Below, piece by piece: positions 29,731 through 40,098 of a stretch of 64,000 bases of DNA (position 1 is the stretch's first letter; the number at the start of each line of letters is the position of its first letter). The stretch spans positions 3,721,001 through 3,785,000 of the forward strand of contig NZ_CP033367.1 of assembly GCF_013170845.1 (NCBI RefSeq), written 5' to 3'. This DNA is from Mesorhizobium loti R88b. Its GTDB lineage: Bacteria; Pseudomonadota; Alphaproteobacteria; Rhizobiales; Rhizobiaceae. The notes below the pieces were generated by a model. It did not search any database. It worked only from the letters and a program-made list of their open reading frames with translations, and was not told the DNA's origin. A program made the position numbers and the translations under genes.

Positions 29731-30660
29731 ATGTATCTGTCGGAAATTCTCTCGATCGGCGCGGCCTTGTGCATCGCCACCAGTGGCATGCTGGCTGGTG
29801 AACTGATCGGCCGCATCGATGCGTTGACCCTGACCCGGCTGCAAACGCTCGCGGTGACAATTGCCACCACGATCGGGGCCACGCTGCTGGGCGGCTGGGC
29901 CGGGCTACTGCCTTGGCAGGTGGGCTATCTCTCGGCCTCTGGCGTGTTCGGGATCTTCATTGCCTCTTCGGCCTATATCTCGTCGATATTCGCGCTTGGG
30001 CCGCGCCTGGCGCTGCTGGTTTTCTCGCTGACCTCGCCCTTTGCCCTGATCATGGGCTATTTGTTTCTGGGAGAGACGGTTGGCCCGGTCAAGCTGGCCG
30101 GTGTGGCGCTGGTTATCGCCGGCATTGTCCTGGCCATCCTGTTCGGCCGTCCCGCCAAGGTTCAGCCGGAAGGCATTTTCCCGACCCCGCCGATCGAGGC
30201 GGCAGTGCTGCCGGCAAAACAGATGACCTTGCCTGTCGGTCTCGCCTTCGGGTTGGTTGCCGCACTCGGGCAGGCCGCGGGCGCGTTGGTGGCGCGTCCC
30301 GTCATGGCGTCGGGTGTCAATCCGTTCACGGCGATGGCGATCCGGACCGGTGTGTCGGCGGTGCTCTTCCTTCTGCTCTTGCTGGTTCCCCGCCGCAGCG
30401 CCGCCAGGCGCCCCCGGCCGGCGGCACGAACGCTGGGCATCGGCATCTGCGGCGCGCTGATCGGCACGGGCATGGGCATGTCGCTGATCATGGCCGCGCT
30501 GGCCGGCGGAAAGGTCGGCATCGTCTCGACATTGTCGTCGCTGTCGCCGGTGCTGGTGTTGCCCATGGTGTGGCTGCGCACAGGCTACAGGCCATCGGCA
30601 CCGGCCTGGGCCGGCGCGGTACTCGCCTTTGCCGGCACATCTCTCATCGCGGCCGGCTGA
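29731..30660 (+). CDS. EamA/DMT-family transporter
   Basis: The 309-residue inner-membrane protein consists of two EamA repeats with about ten hydrophobic spans, split by a hydrophilic region near residues 135-165. GYLFLGETVGPVKLAGVALVIAG is the usual repeat end, here around residue 115. Such proteins export metabolites or amino acids; the substrate is unknown. It lies 87 bp after the nitrile hydratase genes and could be coexpressed, but no direct functional link is visible. Confidence 0.88.
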   Translation: MYLSEILSIGAALCIATSGMLAGELIGRIDALTLTRLQTLAVTIATTIGATLLGGWAGLLPWQVGYLSASGVFGIFIASSAYISSIFALGPRLALLVFSLTSPFALIMGYLFLGETVGPVKLAGVALVIAGIVLAILFGRPAKVQPEGIFPTPPIEAAVLPAKQMTLPVGLAFGLVAALGQAAGALVARPVMASGVNPFTAMAIRTGVSAVLFLLLLLVPRRSAARRPRPAARTLGIGICGALIGTGMGMSLIMAALAGGKVGIVSTLSSLSPVLVLPMVWLRTGYRPSAPAWAGAVLAFAGTSLIAAG

Positions 30661-30811
30661 AAGCGGCGATCAACCGGGCGCTGTCTTTGTTCTCTTTACG
30701 TTCTTTTTGTGGCCTGATAGCCTGAACCGTCGGAGGCGCTCGGTGCGTCACGACGGCAGTCGATATGGCGGCTGTCTTGTCTTTCCCTTGCGAATCCGGT
30801 CTGTCGCATTG

Positions 30812-31939
30812 ATGGAATTCTCCCCCCAACAGGACGAGGCGCTGCAATCGGTTGCCCGCTGGCTGAAGGCCGGCCAGCCGCAGCTGTTCCGGCTGTTTGG
30901 CTATGCCGGCACCGGCAAGACGACGCTGGCGCGCTATTTCGCCGAACATGTCGACGGCCAGGTGCAGTTCGCTGCCTTCACCGGCAAGGCCGCACAGGTG
31001 CTGCGCTCCAAGGGCGCGGTCAATGCCCGCACCATTCATTCGCTGATCTACAGGGCCAAGGGCGAGGAATCGGTTGAGGATGAGGTGACAGGCAAGACCT
31101 CGATGTCGCCGACCTTCTCGCTCAACCGGCAAAGCCCGATCTCGCGCGCCAAGCTGGTCGTCATCGACGAATGCTCGATGGTCGACGAGCAGCTTGGCCG
31201 CGACCTGATGAGTTTCGGCACGCCGATCCTGGTGCTAGGCGATCCCGGCCAGTTGCCGCCGATTTCGGGCGGTGGTTTCTTCACCGACCATGAGCCGGAC
31301 TATCTCCTGACCGAAATCCACCGGCAGGCGCGCGACAATCCGATCCTGCGGCTGGCGCTGGATGTGCGCGAGGGCCGTGAATTCATGCGCGGCGACTATG
31401 GCACGGCGCAAGTGATCGGCAAGGAAGACGTTACCCAGGAACTGGTGTTGAAGGCAGACCAGGTTCTGGTCGGCACCAACCGCACGCGTCGACGCTACAA
31501 CCAGCGCCTGCGCGAGCTCAAAGGCTTCAATGCCGACTATCCGCAGGCCGGCGACAAGCTGGTTTGCCTGCGCAACGACGCGGCCAAGGGGCTGCTCAAC
31601 GGTTCGCTGTGGAAGGTGATGACCTCATCGCGCGAAACGGTGAAGCCCGGCATCAACCTGCTGGTTTCGCCCGAAGAGGATGATCCGGACCGCGGCGTCG
31701 CCAAGATCAAGCTGCTCAAGGCGGCGTTCGAGGATCCCGACGCCGATATCCCCTGGCAGCAGAAGAAGCGCTTCGACGATTTCGACTACGGCTATGCCTT
31801 GACTGTGCACAAGGCGCAGGGCTCGCAGTGGAACGAGATTGTGCTGTTCGACGAAAGCTGGGCGTTCAAGGAAACCCGCCAGCGCTGGCTTTATACCGCC
31901 ATCACCCGGGCCGCCGAGCGACTGACCATCGTCAGGTAA
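30812..31939 (+). CDS. RecD-like superfamily 1B DNA helicase
   Basis: This 375-residue ATPase has the P-loop GYAGTGKTTLARYF (about residues 28-42), a Walker B-type VVIDECSMVDEQ, then LVLGDPGQLPPI, and the C-terminal UvrD_C_2-like motif YGYALTVHKAQGSQWNEIV. It resembles the RecD2/TrwC-type 5'-3' helicase core without the long N-terminal region of RecD2. It probably acts on DNA ends or replication intermediates. ATG 30812 (MEFSPQQDEAL) is the natural start. The stop TAA lies within the first copy of a tandem repeat. Confidence 0.88.
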   Translation: MEFSPQQDEALQSVARWLKAGQPQLFRLFGYAGTGKTTLARYFAEHVDGQVQFAAFTGKAAQVLRSKGAVNARTIHSLIYRAKGEESVEDEVTGKTSMSPTFSLNRQSPISRAKLVVIDECSMVDEQLGRDLMSFGTPILVLGDPGQLPPISGGGFFTDHEPDYLLTEIHRQARDNPILRLALDVREGREFMRGDYGTAQVIGKEDVTQELVLKADQVLVGTNRTRRRYNQRLRELKGFNADYPQAGDKLVCLRNDAAKGLLNGSLWKVMTSSRETVKPGINLLVSPEEDDPDRGVAKIKLLKAAFEDPDADIPWQQKKRFDDFDYGYALTVHKAQGSQWNEIVLFDESWAFKETRQRWLYTAITRAAERLTIVR

Positions 31940-31987
31940 GGCATGGCGTCAGGTAAGGCGTGGCGTCAGGTAAGGCGTGGCGTCAGG
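31931..31987. repeat. Three-copy 17-bp tandem repeat at the helicase gene end
   Basis: Units GTCAGGTAAGGCGTGGC occur at 31931-31947 (with one change, CATGGC), 31948-31964 and 31965-31981, followed by a partial GTCAGG. The first unit contains the last codons and the TAA stop of the helicase gene. This looks like local replication slippage, and copy number could vary between strains. Confidence 0.9.
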
Positions 31988-31993
31988 CGATAG

Positions 31994-32398
31994 TCATGGG
32001 GCGCTGGGCGGCTGGACGCCGAGCCATTTCCAGGCCTCGTCTTCGTCCTCGGCCTTGAAGTGCCTGAATTCGATGGGCGACGACGCGGGCAGGGCGTGTC
32101 GCGCGTCCGGCGTCCAGTCCGGCGTGCCGATCGCCGCGCACCGGCCAATATGTTCCGGTGCGTGGACGGCGCCCTGTTTGAGGGTCTCTTCGGAGATGTC
32201 GGTCCAGTCGACGCCATCGTGATCGACCATGCGCACGGCGACGTCGATTCGCTGGTGGAGCGCATAGGCCGCCTCCAGCAGGCCAAACAGATTCTCTGCA
32301 TCGGCCGCCGAGACATGCCCGACGACATCGATGGCGAACAGGTCGTCGCGCGCGGTGTCGAGGCGACGGATCGCTGGCACGGATTGCAGGAAATTCAC
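31994..32398 (-). CDS. SpoIIAA/STAS-like small protein
   Basis: The protein is 134 residues from GTG 32398, chosen because GGAGG lies 7 nt upstream; the open frame continues to 32443. The sequence resembles the SpoIIAA-like (DUF3478) fold, with DLFAIDVVGHVSAADAENLFGLLEAAY near the N-terminus and RMVDHDGVDWTD, then a C-terminal FRHFKAEDEDEAWKWL. Such proteins often bind lipids or act as phosphorylation-type switches, but the function is not established. It ends 7 bp after the tandem repeat and converges on the helicase gene. Confidence 0.75.
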   Translation of the reverse strand: MNFLQSVPAIRRLDTARDDLFAIDVVGHVSAADAENLFGLLEAAYALHQRIDVAVRMVDHDGVDWTDISEETLKQGAVHAPEHIGRCAAIGTPDWTPDARHALPASSPIEFRHFKAEDEDEAWKWLGVQPPSAP

Positions 32399-32560
32399 GG
32401 CGGGGCCTCCTTGTCGCGAAATAGCGGTGCCCTTCTGGAACACTGGAAAGCCCTATCTGTTCCCATCAAAGACGCTATAGATGCCCGATCTCAAGCGCGC
32501 CGCGGCTGAACGGATGGCTGTGGCGCGCCGTTAACCCGCCTGTTTCACGGACACCAGCCC

Positions 32561-33301
32561 ATGCCCGCAAAGCTTTCTGTCAACCTCAACGCCATTGCCA
32601 TGTTGCGTAACCGGCGTGACCTGCCATGGCCCGATGTGATCGGTGTCGGCCGCCTTGCGCTTGCCGCCGGAGCGCATGGGCTGACCGTCCATCCGCGCCC
32701 CGATGAGCGTCACACCCGGCATTCCGACCTGCCCTTGATCCGGGCGCTGATCGACGATGAATTTCCGCAGGCGGAATTCAACATCGAGGGCTACCCAAGC
32801 GAGGATTTTCTGGCGCTTGTGGAAAAGCATCAGCCCGAGCAGGTGACGCTGGTGCCAGATGATCCGGCACAGGCAACCTCCGACCATGGCTGGAACTTCG
32901 TCACCGATGCGGCGTTCCTGACACCTATCGTCAGGCGGTTGAAGAAGGGTGGCTTCAGGGTGTCGCTGTTTTCCGATTCCGATCCTGCAGGTATAGCGGC
33001 CGCGCGCGATACTGGGGCCGACCGGATCGAGCTCTACACAGGCCCATATGGAAGCTATCATTCCGATTCCGCAAAAGCGGCCAACGAACTGGAAAGACTG
33101 GGAAAAACCGCCGATGCGGCATTTGCCGTCGGCCTCCAGGTCAATGCCGGGCACGATCTGACGGTGGGCAATCTGCCCGATCTGGCGAAGCGCATTCCGG
33201 CATTGGCCGAAGTGTCGATCGGACATGGGTTGACAGCCGACGCGTTGGAGTATGGCATGGCCGGCACGGTGCGTCGGTTTCTCAAGGCCTGCGGCTGGTA
33301 G
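32561..33301 (+). CDS. pdxJ: Pyridoxine 5'-phosphate synthase PdxJ
   Basis: The 246-residue TIM-barrel enzyme joins 1-deoxyxylulose-5-phosphate and 3-amino-2-oxopropyl phosphate to make pyridoxine phosphate (vitamin B6). Hallmarks are [13 protein letters not shown], the phosphate-binding [42 protein letters not shown], and the C-terminal [12 protein letters not shown]. The ATG start gives a normal length. It is transcribed alone, upstream of the potassium transporter genes. Confidence 0.95.
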   Translation: MPAKLSVNLNAIAMLRNRRDLPWPDVIGVGRLALAAGAHGLTVHPRPDERHTRHSDLPLIRALIDDEFPQAEFNIEGYPSEDFLALVEKHQPEQVTLVPDDPAQATSDHGWNFVTDAAFLTPIVRRLKKGGFRVSLFSDSDPAGIAAARDTGADRIELYTGPYGSYHSDSAKAANELERLGKTADAAFAVGLQVNAGHDLTVGNLPDLAKRIPALAEVSIGHGLTADALEYGMAGTVRRFLKACGW

Positions 33302-33398
33302 GGGTATGCTTCGCTTTGCAGGTATGGCGGCCATAGCGTGCAATTGATACCGCATCGCAGCATGCATGAAGCACCGCGCGCTTGCCGGGGAGTGGTCC

Positions 33399-35312
33399 AT
33401 GGACCTTGCCAGTCGCGGTAGCGAGGCAGAGACCGTCGAGCAATCAAGCCATTCCGGGGTCGAACAGCAAAGCACCAAGGTGCTGATGCTGGGCGCACTC
33501 GGTGTCGTCTATGGCGATATCGGCACCAGCCCGATCTATGCCTTTCGCGAGGCGCTTCACGCTTCGCCCGGCATCGATACGCGTATTCACGTGCTTGGCG
33601 TGCTGTCGCTGATTGTCTGGGCGCTGACGATCATCGTGACCGTCAAATATGTCGCCTTCGTGCTTCGTGCCGACAACAAGGGCGAAGGCGGCACGCTGTC
33701 GCTGATGTCGCTGGCGCGCAGCGCCTATCCCAGAGGCGCGCGCCTCATCCTGGCGATCGGCCTTTGCGGTGCTGCGCTGTTTTTCGGTGATTCGATCATA
33801 ACGCCGGCCATCTCGGTGCTGTCGGCGGTCGAAGGCCTCAAGGTGGTGACCCCGACATTGGGCGCCTATGTCGTGCCGATCACCTTGGTCATCCTGGCCA
33901 TCCTGTTTTCAGTGCAACGCTTCGGCACGGGAAAGGTGGCGGCGGTGTTCGGGCCGGTGACGGCGCTTTGGTTCCTGGCCATCGGCATTGCGGGGCTCTA
34001 TCACCTGATGGACGATCCATCGATCCTGCTGGCGATCAATCCCTATTACGCGGTCGCCTATCTCGCCAGCACACCCACAGCCGCTTTTGTGACGGTCGGT
34101 GCTGTGTTTCTGGCGGTGACCGGGGCTGAGGCGCTCTATGTCGATCTTGGCCATTTTGGACGCAAGCCGATCGTGCTGGCGTGGTTTTCCGTGGTGTTTC
34201 CCTGCCTGCTGCTCAACTATTTCGGGCAGGGTGCCTTTGTCCTCGCCCATGACGGCAAGCCAACCAATCCATTTTTCCAGATGCTGCCTGACTGGGCGCT
34301 GATGCCGATGGTGGGACTGGCAACGGCCGCGACCGTCATCGCCAGCCAGGCGGTCATCTCGGGGGCTTTTTCGCTGACCCGCCAGGCCGTGCAGCTGAAC
34401 CTTCTGCCACGCATCGAGGTGCAGCATACGTCCGAAATGCAACTCGGCCAGATCTACATGCCGCGCGTCAACCTGCTCATCGCGCTCGGGGTGATGTTGC
34501 TGGTCGTTGGTTTCGGCAGCTCGAGTTCGCTGGCGTCCGCCTACGGCATCTCGGTGACGGGCGAGATGCTGATGACCACCATTTTGCTGTTCGTGGTCAT
34601 GCGCAAATTGTGGAAATGGACGCTGGCGCTCGCTCTGCCGCTGACCTTGCTGTTTGGCGTCATCGACAGCGGCTTCTTCCTGGCAAACATCGTGAAGATA
34701 TTCGAAGGCGGCTGGGTATCGATCACCGTTGCCTGCCTGATGGGGCTGATCATGGGAACCTGGATACGCGGCACCCGCTATCTGTTCGACAAGACCCGCC
34801 GCAACGAGATCCCGCTCGATTTCCTCGCCGCCAATCTGCTGAAGAAGAAGCCGCATTTGGTGTCGGGCACGGCGGTGTTCCTGACAAGCGATCCCTTGAG
34901 TGCGCCGACAGCGCTGATGCACAGCCTGAAGCACTACAAGGTGCTGCATGAGCAAAACGTCATCCTCTCCGTGGTGACGGCGCCTCAGCCGGTGGTGCCG
35001 GACAGCGAACGGGTCAAGATGGAGACGGTCAACGAGCTGTTCATGCGGGTGACGCTGACCTTCGGCTACATGGAACAGCCCAACATACCGCGCGCGCTGG
35101 CGATCTGCCGAAAGCAGGGCTGGAAGTTCGACATCATGACGACATCGTTCTTCCTGTCGCGGCGCTCGCTCAAGGCCTCGCCCAATTCAGGCATGCCAGT
35201 GTGGCAGGACCGGCTTTTCATCGGCCTGGCGCGCACGGCGGCCGACGCCACCGAATATTTCCAGATCCCGACCGGACGTGTCGTGGAAATCGGCACGCAA
35301 GTTGCTATTTAA
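33399..35312 (+). CDS. kup: Kup-family potassium transporter, first copy
   Basis: This 637-residue low-affinity K+/H+ symporter has about twelve membrane spans. The family signature is [21 protein letters not shown] (residues about 31-51, quoted in part), with [16 protein letters not shown] and a cytosolic C-terminal domain of about 170 residues. ATG 33399 is the start matching the second copy. The last 535 bp are nearly identical to those of the downstream paralogue, and the 5' upstream region is also similar. The genes are therefore a tandem duplication. Confidence 0.93.
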   Translation: MDLASRGSEAETVEQSSHSGVEQQSTKVLMLGALGVVYGDIGTSPIYAFREALHASPGIDTRIHVLGVLSLIVWALTIIVTVKYVAFVLRADNKGEGGTLSLMSLARSAYPRGARLILAIGLCGAALFFGDSIITPAISVLSAVEGLKVVTPTLGAYVVPITLVILAILFSVQRFGTGKVAAVFGPVTALWFLAIGIAGLYHLMDDPSILLAINPYYAVAYLASTPTAAFVTVGAVFLAVTGAEALYVDLGHFGRKPIVLAWFSVVFPCLLLNYFGQGAFVLAHDGKPTNPFFQMLPDWALMPMVGLATAATVIASQAVISGAFSLTRQAVQLNLLPRIEVQHTSEMQLGQIYMPRVNLLIALGVMLLVVGFGSSSSLASAYGISVTGEMLMTTILLFVVMRKLWKWTLALALPLTLLFGVIDSGFFLANIVKIFEGGWVSITVACLMGLIMGTWIRGTRYLFDKTRRNEIPLDFLAANLLKKKPHLVSGTAVFLTSDPLSAPTALMHSLKHYKVLHEQNVILSVVTAPQPVVPDSERVKMETVNELFMRVTLTFGYMEQPNIPRALAICRKQGWKFDIMTTSFFLSRRSLKASPNSGMPVWQDRLFIGLARTAADATEYFQIPTGRVVEIGTQVAI

Positions 35313-35499
35313 GGTGCATACGGCAGTCTCGTGGGCGTTCGGTATGCTGCCGTGGCGGCTAATTCAGCCCCGCAACCGTTGGATTACAGGCCATTTCCCA
35401 AGGAGCCTAGCGTTGACGGCATGGGAGCCATCACGCGACGGCACTTGATATTGCATTGCAGCAAGCGTAGAGCACCGCGCGCTTATCGGAGTGTCGTCC

Positions 35500-37419
35500 A
35501 TGGCCCTTGCCAATGCTGGTAGTGAGGCAGAACCCGTCGAACAATCGAGCCATCCGGAAATCGAACAGCATAGCACCAAGGTGCTGATGCTGGGCGCGCT
35601 CGGTGTGGTCTATGGGGATATCGGCACCAGCCCGATCTATGCCTTTCGCGAGGCGCTGGTCGCGTCGTCCCATGGCACAGTCGCGGATCGCGGCGATATC
35701 CTCGGCGTGCTGTCGCTGATCATCTGGTCGCTGACGATCATTGTCACCATCAAATACATCATGTTCGTGCTACGCGCCGACAACCGCGGCGAGGGCGGCG
35801 TGCTGTCGCTGATGGCGCTGGCGCGCGGCAGTTTCCCCAAGCGCTCGGCGATCATCCTGGGCATCGGCATCGTCGGCGCCTCGCTGTTTTTCGGCGATGC
35901 GGTCATCACGCCCGCGATTTCGGTGTTGTCGGCGGTCGAGGGCATGAATGTCGTCACCCCTGCCTTCCAGCCCTATGTCGTGCCGCTGACCCTGGTCATT
36001 CTCGCCATGGTGTTTGCTGTGCAGCGCTTCGGCACGGGCGGGGTGGGGCTGGTCTTCGGTCCGGTGACCGCGATCTGGTTCCTGGCCATCGGCCTGTCGG
36101 GTCTCAAGCACATCATCGCCGATCCGGAAATCCTGTGGGCGATCAGCCCGCACTATATCGTTGCATTCCTGATCCATTCCCCCGACGTCGCCTTCGTCAC
36201 CATCGGTGCCATCTTCCTCGCGGTGACCGGCGCCGAAGCGCTCTATGCCGATCTCGGCCATTTCGGCCGCAAGCCGATCGTGCTGGCCTGGCTGTCGATC
36301 GTGTTTCCCTGTCTGCTTTTGAACTATGCCGGGCAAGGTGCCTTCGTGCTGGCGAAGAACGGCGTGGTCGGCCATCCGTTCTTCGAGATGAACGAGGGCT
36401 GGGCGCTGATCCCGATGGTCGTGCTGGCGACCGCGGCGACCGTCATCGCCAGCCAGGCGGTGATCTCGGGTGCCTTTTCGCTGACCCGCCAGGCGGTGCA
36501 GCTCAACATGCTGCCGCGGCTCGAAATCCTGCACACGTCGGAAAAACAGTCCGGCCAGATCTATATGCCGCGCGTCAACCTGTTGCTGGCGCTGGTGGTG
36601 ATGATGCTGGTGGTTGGCTTCGGCGAATCCAGCAAGCTCGCCTCCGCCTACGGCATCTCGGTGACCGGCAACATGCTCGTGACGACGGTGCTGCTTTATG
36701 TCGTCATGACCCGCATCTGGAAATGGAAGCTGTCGGTGGCGATCCCGCTGACCGCACTGTTCACTTTCATCGATATCGGCTTCTTCGCCTCCAACATCGT
36801 CAAGGTGTTCGAAGGCGGCTGGGCGTCGCTGGCGGTGGCCTTCACCATTGTGCTGGGCATGTGGACCTGGGTGCGCGGTAGTCGCTACCTGTTCGACAAG
36901 ACCCGCCGCAACGAGATCCCGCTCGATTTCCTCGCCGCCAATCTGCTGAAGAAGAAGCCGCAGCTGGTTTCCGGCACGGCGGTGTTCCTGACGAGCGATC
37001 CCTTGAGTGCGCCGACAGCGCTGATGCACAGCCTGAAGCACTACAAGGTGCTGCATGAGCAGAACGTCATTCTCTCCGTGGTGACCGCACCGCAGCCGGT
37101 GGTGCCGGACAGCGAACGGGTCAAGATGGAGACGGTCAACGAGCTGTTCATGCGGGTGACGCTGACCTTCGGCTACATGGAACAGCCCAACATACCGCGT
37201 GCGCTGGCGATCTGCCGCAAGCAGGGCTGGAAGTTCGACATCATGACGACGTCGTTCTTCCTGTCACGGCGCTCGCTCAAGGCCTCGCCCAATTCCGGCA
37301 TGCCGGTGTGGCAGGACAAGCTATTCATCGGCCTGGCGCGCACCGCGTCGGACGCGACCGAATATTTCCAGATCCCGACCGGACGTGTGGTAGAAATCGG
37401 CACCCAGGTGGCGATCTGA
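35500..37419 (+). CDS. kup: Kup-family potassium transporter, second copy
   Basis: The 639-residue protein begins [18 protein letters not shown], parallel to the first copy. It has the same [11 protein letters not shown] signature and [19 protein letters not shown]. From [14 protein letters not shown] to the C-terminus there are only three amino acid changes from the first copy, while the membrane part differs much more. The intervening 187 bp contain a promoter region related to that of the first copy. Both probably import K+ into the cytosol, perhaps under different conditions. Confidence 0.93.
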   Translation: MALANAGSEAEPVEQSSHPEIEQHSTKVLMLGALGVVYGDIGTSPIYAFREALVASSHGTVADRGDILGVLSLIIWSLTIIVTIKYIMFVLRADNRGEGGVLSLMALARGSFPKRSAIILGIGIVGASLFFGDAVITPAISVLSAVEGMNVVTPAFQPYVVPLTLVILAMVFAVQRFGTGGVGLVFGPVTAIWFLAIGLSGLKHIIADPEILWAISPHYIVAFLIHSPDVAFVTIGAIFLAVTGAEALYADLGHFGRKPIVLAWLSIVFPCLLLNYAGQGAFVLAKNGVVGHPFFEMNEGWALIPMVVLATAATVIASQAVISGAFSLTRQAVQLNMLPRLEILHTSEKQSGQIYMPRVNLLLALVVMMLVVGFGESSKLASAYGISVTGNMLVTTVLLYVVMTRIWKWKLSVAIPLTALFTFIDIGFFASNIVKVFEGGWASLAVAFTIVLGMWTWVRGSRYLFDKTRRNEIPLDFLAANLLKKKPQLVSGTAVFLTSDPLSAPTALMHSLKHYKVLHEQNVILSVVTAPQPVVPDSERVKMETVNELFMRVTLTFGYMEQPNIPRALAICRKQGWKFDIMTTSFFLSRRSLKASPNSGMPVWQDKLFIGLARTASDATEYFQIPTGRVVEIGTQVAI

Positions 37420-37454
37420 TCGGCTTGATCGCTTCGACTTAGCGGGAGGCTGAT

Positions 37455-38489
37455 ATGAGCGGCGAATTGGTGCTTGTCACCGGCGGATCGGGCTTCCTCG
37501 GCGCCCACTGTATCGTTGAACTCCTCAAGGCAGGCTACCGCGTGCGCACGACGGTGCGTTCGGCCAAGCGTGAAGCCGGTGTCCTGGCCATGCTCAAAGC
37601 GGGCGGCGCCGAGCCGGGCGACAGGCTGTCCTTTTCCATCGCCGACCTGATGAGCGACACAGGCTGGCCGCAAGCGGTCGCCGGCTGTGACTATGTCCTG
37701 CATGTCGCCTCGCCATTTCCGCCCGGCGTGCCCAAGCATGAGGACGACCTGATCGTCCCGGCGCGTGAGGGCGCGTTGCGGGTGCTGCGGGCCGCACGAG
37801 ATGCCAACGTCAAACGCGTCGTGCTGACCTCGTCCTTCGCGGCCATCGGCTATGGCAAGATGCCGTCCGACGGCCGCCCGTTCACTGAAGAGAGCTGGAC
37901 CGATCCTAAGGGCAAGGTCAGCGCCTATGTGAAGTCGAAGACGCTTGCCGAGCGCGCCGCCTAGGACTTCATTGCCGCCGAAGGCGGTGCGCTGGAGTTG
38001 GCGGTCGTCAATCCGGTCGGCATCTTCGGGCCGGTGCTCGGGTCCGACCATTCAACCTCCACCGAATTTGTCCAGCGCATGATGAATGGCGCCATGCCGG
38101 GGCTGCCGCGCCTGTCCTTTGGCGTCGTCGATGCGCGCGACGTGGCGGACCTGCATGTGCGGGCCATGACCAATCCCGCGGCAAAAGGCGAGCGCTTCCT
38201 GGCGGTGTCAGGCGATTTCATGACCGTGCGGGAGATCGCGCAGACCTTGAAAACGCGGCTCGGCGATGCGGCGGCCCGCGTCAAGACGCGGCAGCTTCCC
38301 GATTGGCTGCTCCGGATCGTCGGATTGTTCAACCCGGAAGTCGCGCAGCTCGTGCCGGAACTGGGCAAGGTCAAGAACGCCACCAACGCCAAGGCCGTGC
38401 GCATGCTCGGCTGGGCGCCGCGATCGCGCGAAGATGCGCTGGCTGCCACCGGCGAAAGCCTGGTAAGGCTCGGCCTGCTCAAGAAGTAG
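37455..38489 (+). pseudogene. NAD-dependent epimerase/dihydroflavonol-reductase-like gene with an in-frame amber stop
   Basis: The frame begins at ATG 37455 after a GGGAGG site with MSGELVLVTGGSGFLGAHC, the Rossmann start of extended SDRs. It stops at TAG 37962-37964 and continues in the same frame to 38489 with typical downstream motifs (AVVNPVGIFGPVLG, RDVADLHVRAM). Residues around the stop read AERAA-stop-DFIAAEGG, where relatives have Trp (KTLAERAAWDF type), so one G-to-A change (TGG to TAG) explains it. The two halves together would make about 344 residues, a full-length reductase. It could be a recent pseudogene, a sequencing error, or, less likely, a read-through product. Confidence 0.8.
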
Positions 38490-38520
38490 CGCGGCGGGAA
38501 GTTAGAGCTGCCCGCCGCGC
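38489..38520. terminator. Bidirectional hairpin between the broken reductase gene and qorB-like gene
   Basis: GCGCGGCGGG (38489-38498) and CCCGCCGCGC (38511-38520) form a perfect 10-bp stem with a 12-nt loop, placed between two convergent genes. It has no long T run. It begins within the reductase stop codon. Confidence 0.65.
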
Positions 38521-38525
38521 GGATT

Positions 38526-39416
38526 TCAGCCCAGCAGGGCCGCCTTGTTGGTTTCGAGGAACTGCTTCAACGGCACCGACTTGCGACCGGAGAGCTTCTC
38601 GACGGAGTCCGTCACCATGCCAAGGTCGCCGGCACGCGTTGCCGCGTCAAAGGAGACCAGAACCTTGGCGATCGGCTCGGGAAGCCCGGCTGCCTTGATC
38701 CCTTCAGTCAGAGCTTCGTCGGAAAGCTGGACGATCTGGATCGGCTTGCCGGTGACCTCGGTGATGAGTGCCGCGACTTCGGCTGTCGTGTAGGCCTTGG
38801 GGCCAGTCAGCGTGTAGGTCGTGCTGTCGCTGGCGTCCGAGGCCAGCCCCGCGGCTATGGCCGCTGCGTAGTCGTCACGCGCGCCGTACGAAATGGCGCC
38901 GTCGCCGGCCGACGTATACCAATGGCCCGATGCGAGGATCTGCGGCGCTGCCATGAACAGGTTCTCGTCGTACCAGCCATTGCGGAAGATCGTGTAGGGA
39001 ATGCCACTCGCCTTGATCGCCTGTTCGGTGTCGTAATGATCGGGAGCGAAGGCAACCGCCGAACCCGGCTCGGTGTTGGGCATCGAGGTGTAGTGGAGAT
39101 GACCAACACCCGCCTGCTTGGCAGCCGCGACCGCCGCGAGCTGCTGCTGGCGCCGCTTGCCCTGGATCGCCAGTTCATTGGTCGAGATGATGAGCACCCG
39201 GTCGGCACCGGCGAAGGCTTTGGCAACCGAGGCCTGATCGTCGAAATTCGCCTCGCGGACCGTGACGCCGCGCGCCGCGAGGTCGGCCAAATTGGCCGGT
39301 GTGCGGGTGGTGGCGATGATCTTCGCGGCCGGCACTTTGAAGGTGTCCAGCAAATGGTTGATGACGCTGCGGCCGAGCTGGCCGGATGCACCGGTGACGA
39401 GAAGAGTTGCGGTCAT
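38526..39416 (-). CDS. NmrA-like NAD(P)H:quinone oxidoreductase (QorB/YtfG type)
   Basis: The 296-residue atypical short-chain dehydrogenase opens LLVTGASGQLGRSVINHLL, an NAD(P)-binding site, and continues VLIISTNELAIQGKR and NGWYDENLF as in E. coli QorB (YtfG). It has no catalytic YxxxK at the usual place. QorB reduces quinones in the cytosol. An HxlR-type regulator is divergently transcribed, as ytfG and qorR (ytfH) are in E. coli, which supports the assignment. Confidence 0.85.
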   Translation of the reverse strand: MTATLLVTGASGQLGRSVINHLLDTFKVPAAKIIATTRTPANLADLAARGVTVREANFDDQASVAKAFAGADRVLIISTNELAIQGKRRQQQLAAVAAAKQAGVGHLHYTSMPNTEPGSAVAFAPDHYDTEQAIKASGIPYTIFRNGWYDENLFMAAPQILASGHWYTSAGDGAISYGARDDYAAAIAAGLASDASDSTTYTLTGPKAYTTAEVAALITEVTGKPIQIVQLSDEALTEGIKAAGLPEPIAKVLVSFDAATRAGDLGMVTDSVEKLSGRKSVPLKQFLETNKAALLG

Positions 39417-39457
39417 GAGGGATCCTGACGTTTGCGGGGAAAGGCGGTTCGGGCAGC

Positions 39458-39474
39458 GGTCTCAAAAAGAGACC
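39458..39474. promoter_or_regulatory. Candidate HxlR operator
   Basis: GGTCTC (39458-39463) and GAGACC (39469-39474) form a perfect 6-bp inverted repeat around AAAAA, in the 135-bp gap between the QorB-like gene and the divergent HxlR gene. The size suits a winged-helix dimer site. No experimental operator sequence was compared. Confidence 0.5.
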
Positions 39475-39551
39475 AGCACTAAAATAGGAATTGACCCGGT
39501 GCCGTAAAGGAGGCAGTTTTTCGGGAGGTAGGCACAGGCAGGGAACCAGTC

Positions 39552-39956
39552 ATGGACAGCTCGATCGTCAAACTGAGATCCAAGCTTGAGGTCTACAAAG
39601 CCATGACCGATGGCGGCAACCTGTCCGATTGCCCGGTCCGCGATGTCATCCAGGGCCTGAGCGGCAAATGGAGCTCGCTGTTGATGGCGGCGCTGGCCGA
39701 GCAGCCCTACCGCTTCGGCGAATTGCGGCGACTGGTACCCGACATCTCGCAGCGCATGCTGACCCAGACGCTCTGTGACCTGCAGCGCGACGGCTATGTG
39801 CATCGCGAAGTGTTCCCGACCAAGCCGCCGAGCGTCGAATACAGCCTGACCGACCTCGGACGCTCGATGTTCAGCGCCTTGCAGCACCTCCTGCAATGGG
39901 CGGAGAATAACCACGACGCGGTGCGTGGCGCGCGCGCTGCCTTCGACGCCGCATAA
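39552..39956 (+). CDS. HxlR-family redox/aldehyde-responsive regulator
   Basis: The 134-residue winged-helix protein has the HxlR layout: an N-terminal Cys (SDCPVRDVIQGLSGKW), a recognition helix region RFGELRRLVPDISQRMLTQTL, and the wing VHREVFPTKPPSVEYSLTDLG. The Cys before the helix is often the redox or electrophile sensor in this family. It is divergent from the QorB-like reductase gene and probably represses it. The palindrome at 39458-39474 is its likely site. Confidence 0.88.
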   Translation: MDSSIVKLRSKLEVYKAMTDGGNLSDCPVRDVIQGLSGKWSSLLMAALAEQPYRFGELRRLVPDISQRMLTQTLCDLQRDGYVHREVFPTKPPSVEYSLTDLGRSMFSALQHLLQWAENNHDAVRGARAAFDAA

Positions 39957-40098
39957 TCGAGCGCTCAGCCTCGTCTGGCATACGCCTTGACGCTGTCATG
40001 GCGACCAAGCAGTCGATTCCCTTTGGCCCTCCCGGCAAACAGACCTTGCAGTCGTCACAATCGTGTGGGAGCTGACAAAATCAGCTTGGGAGTTTCAG

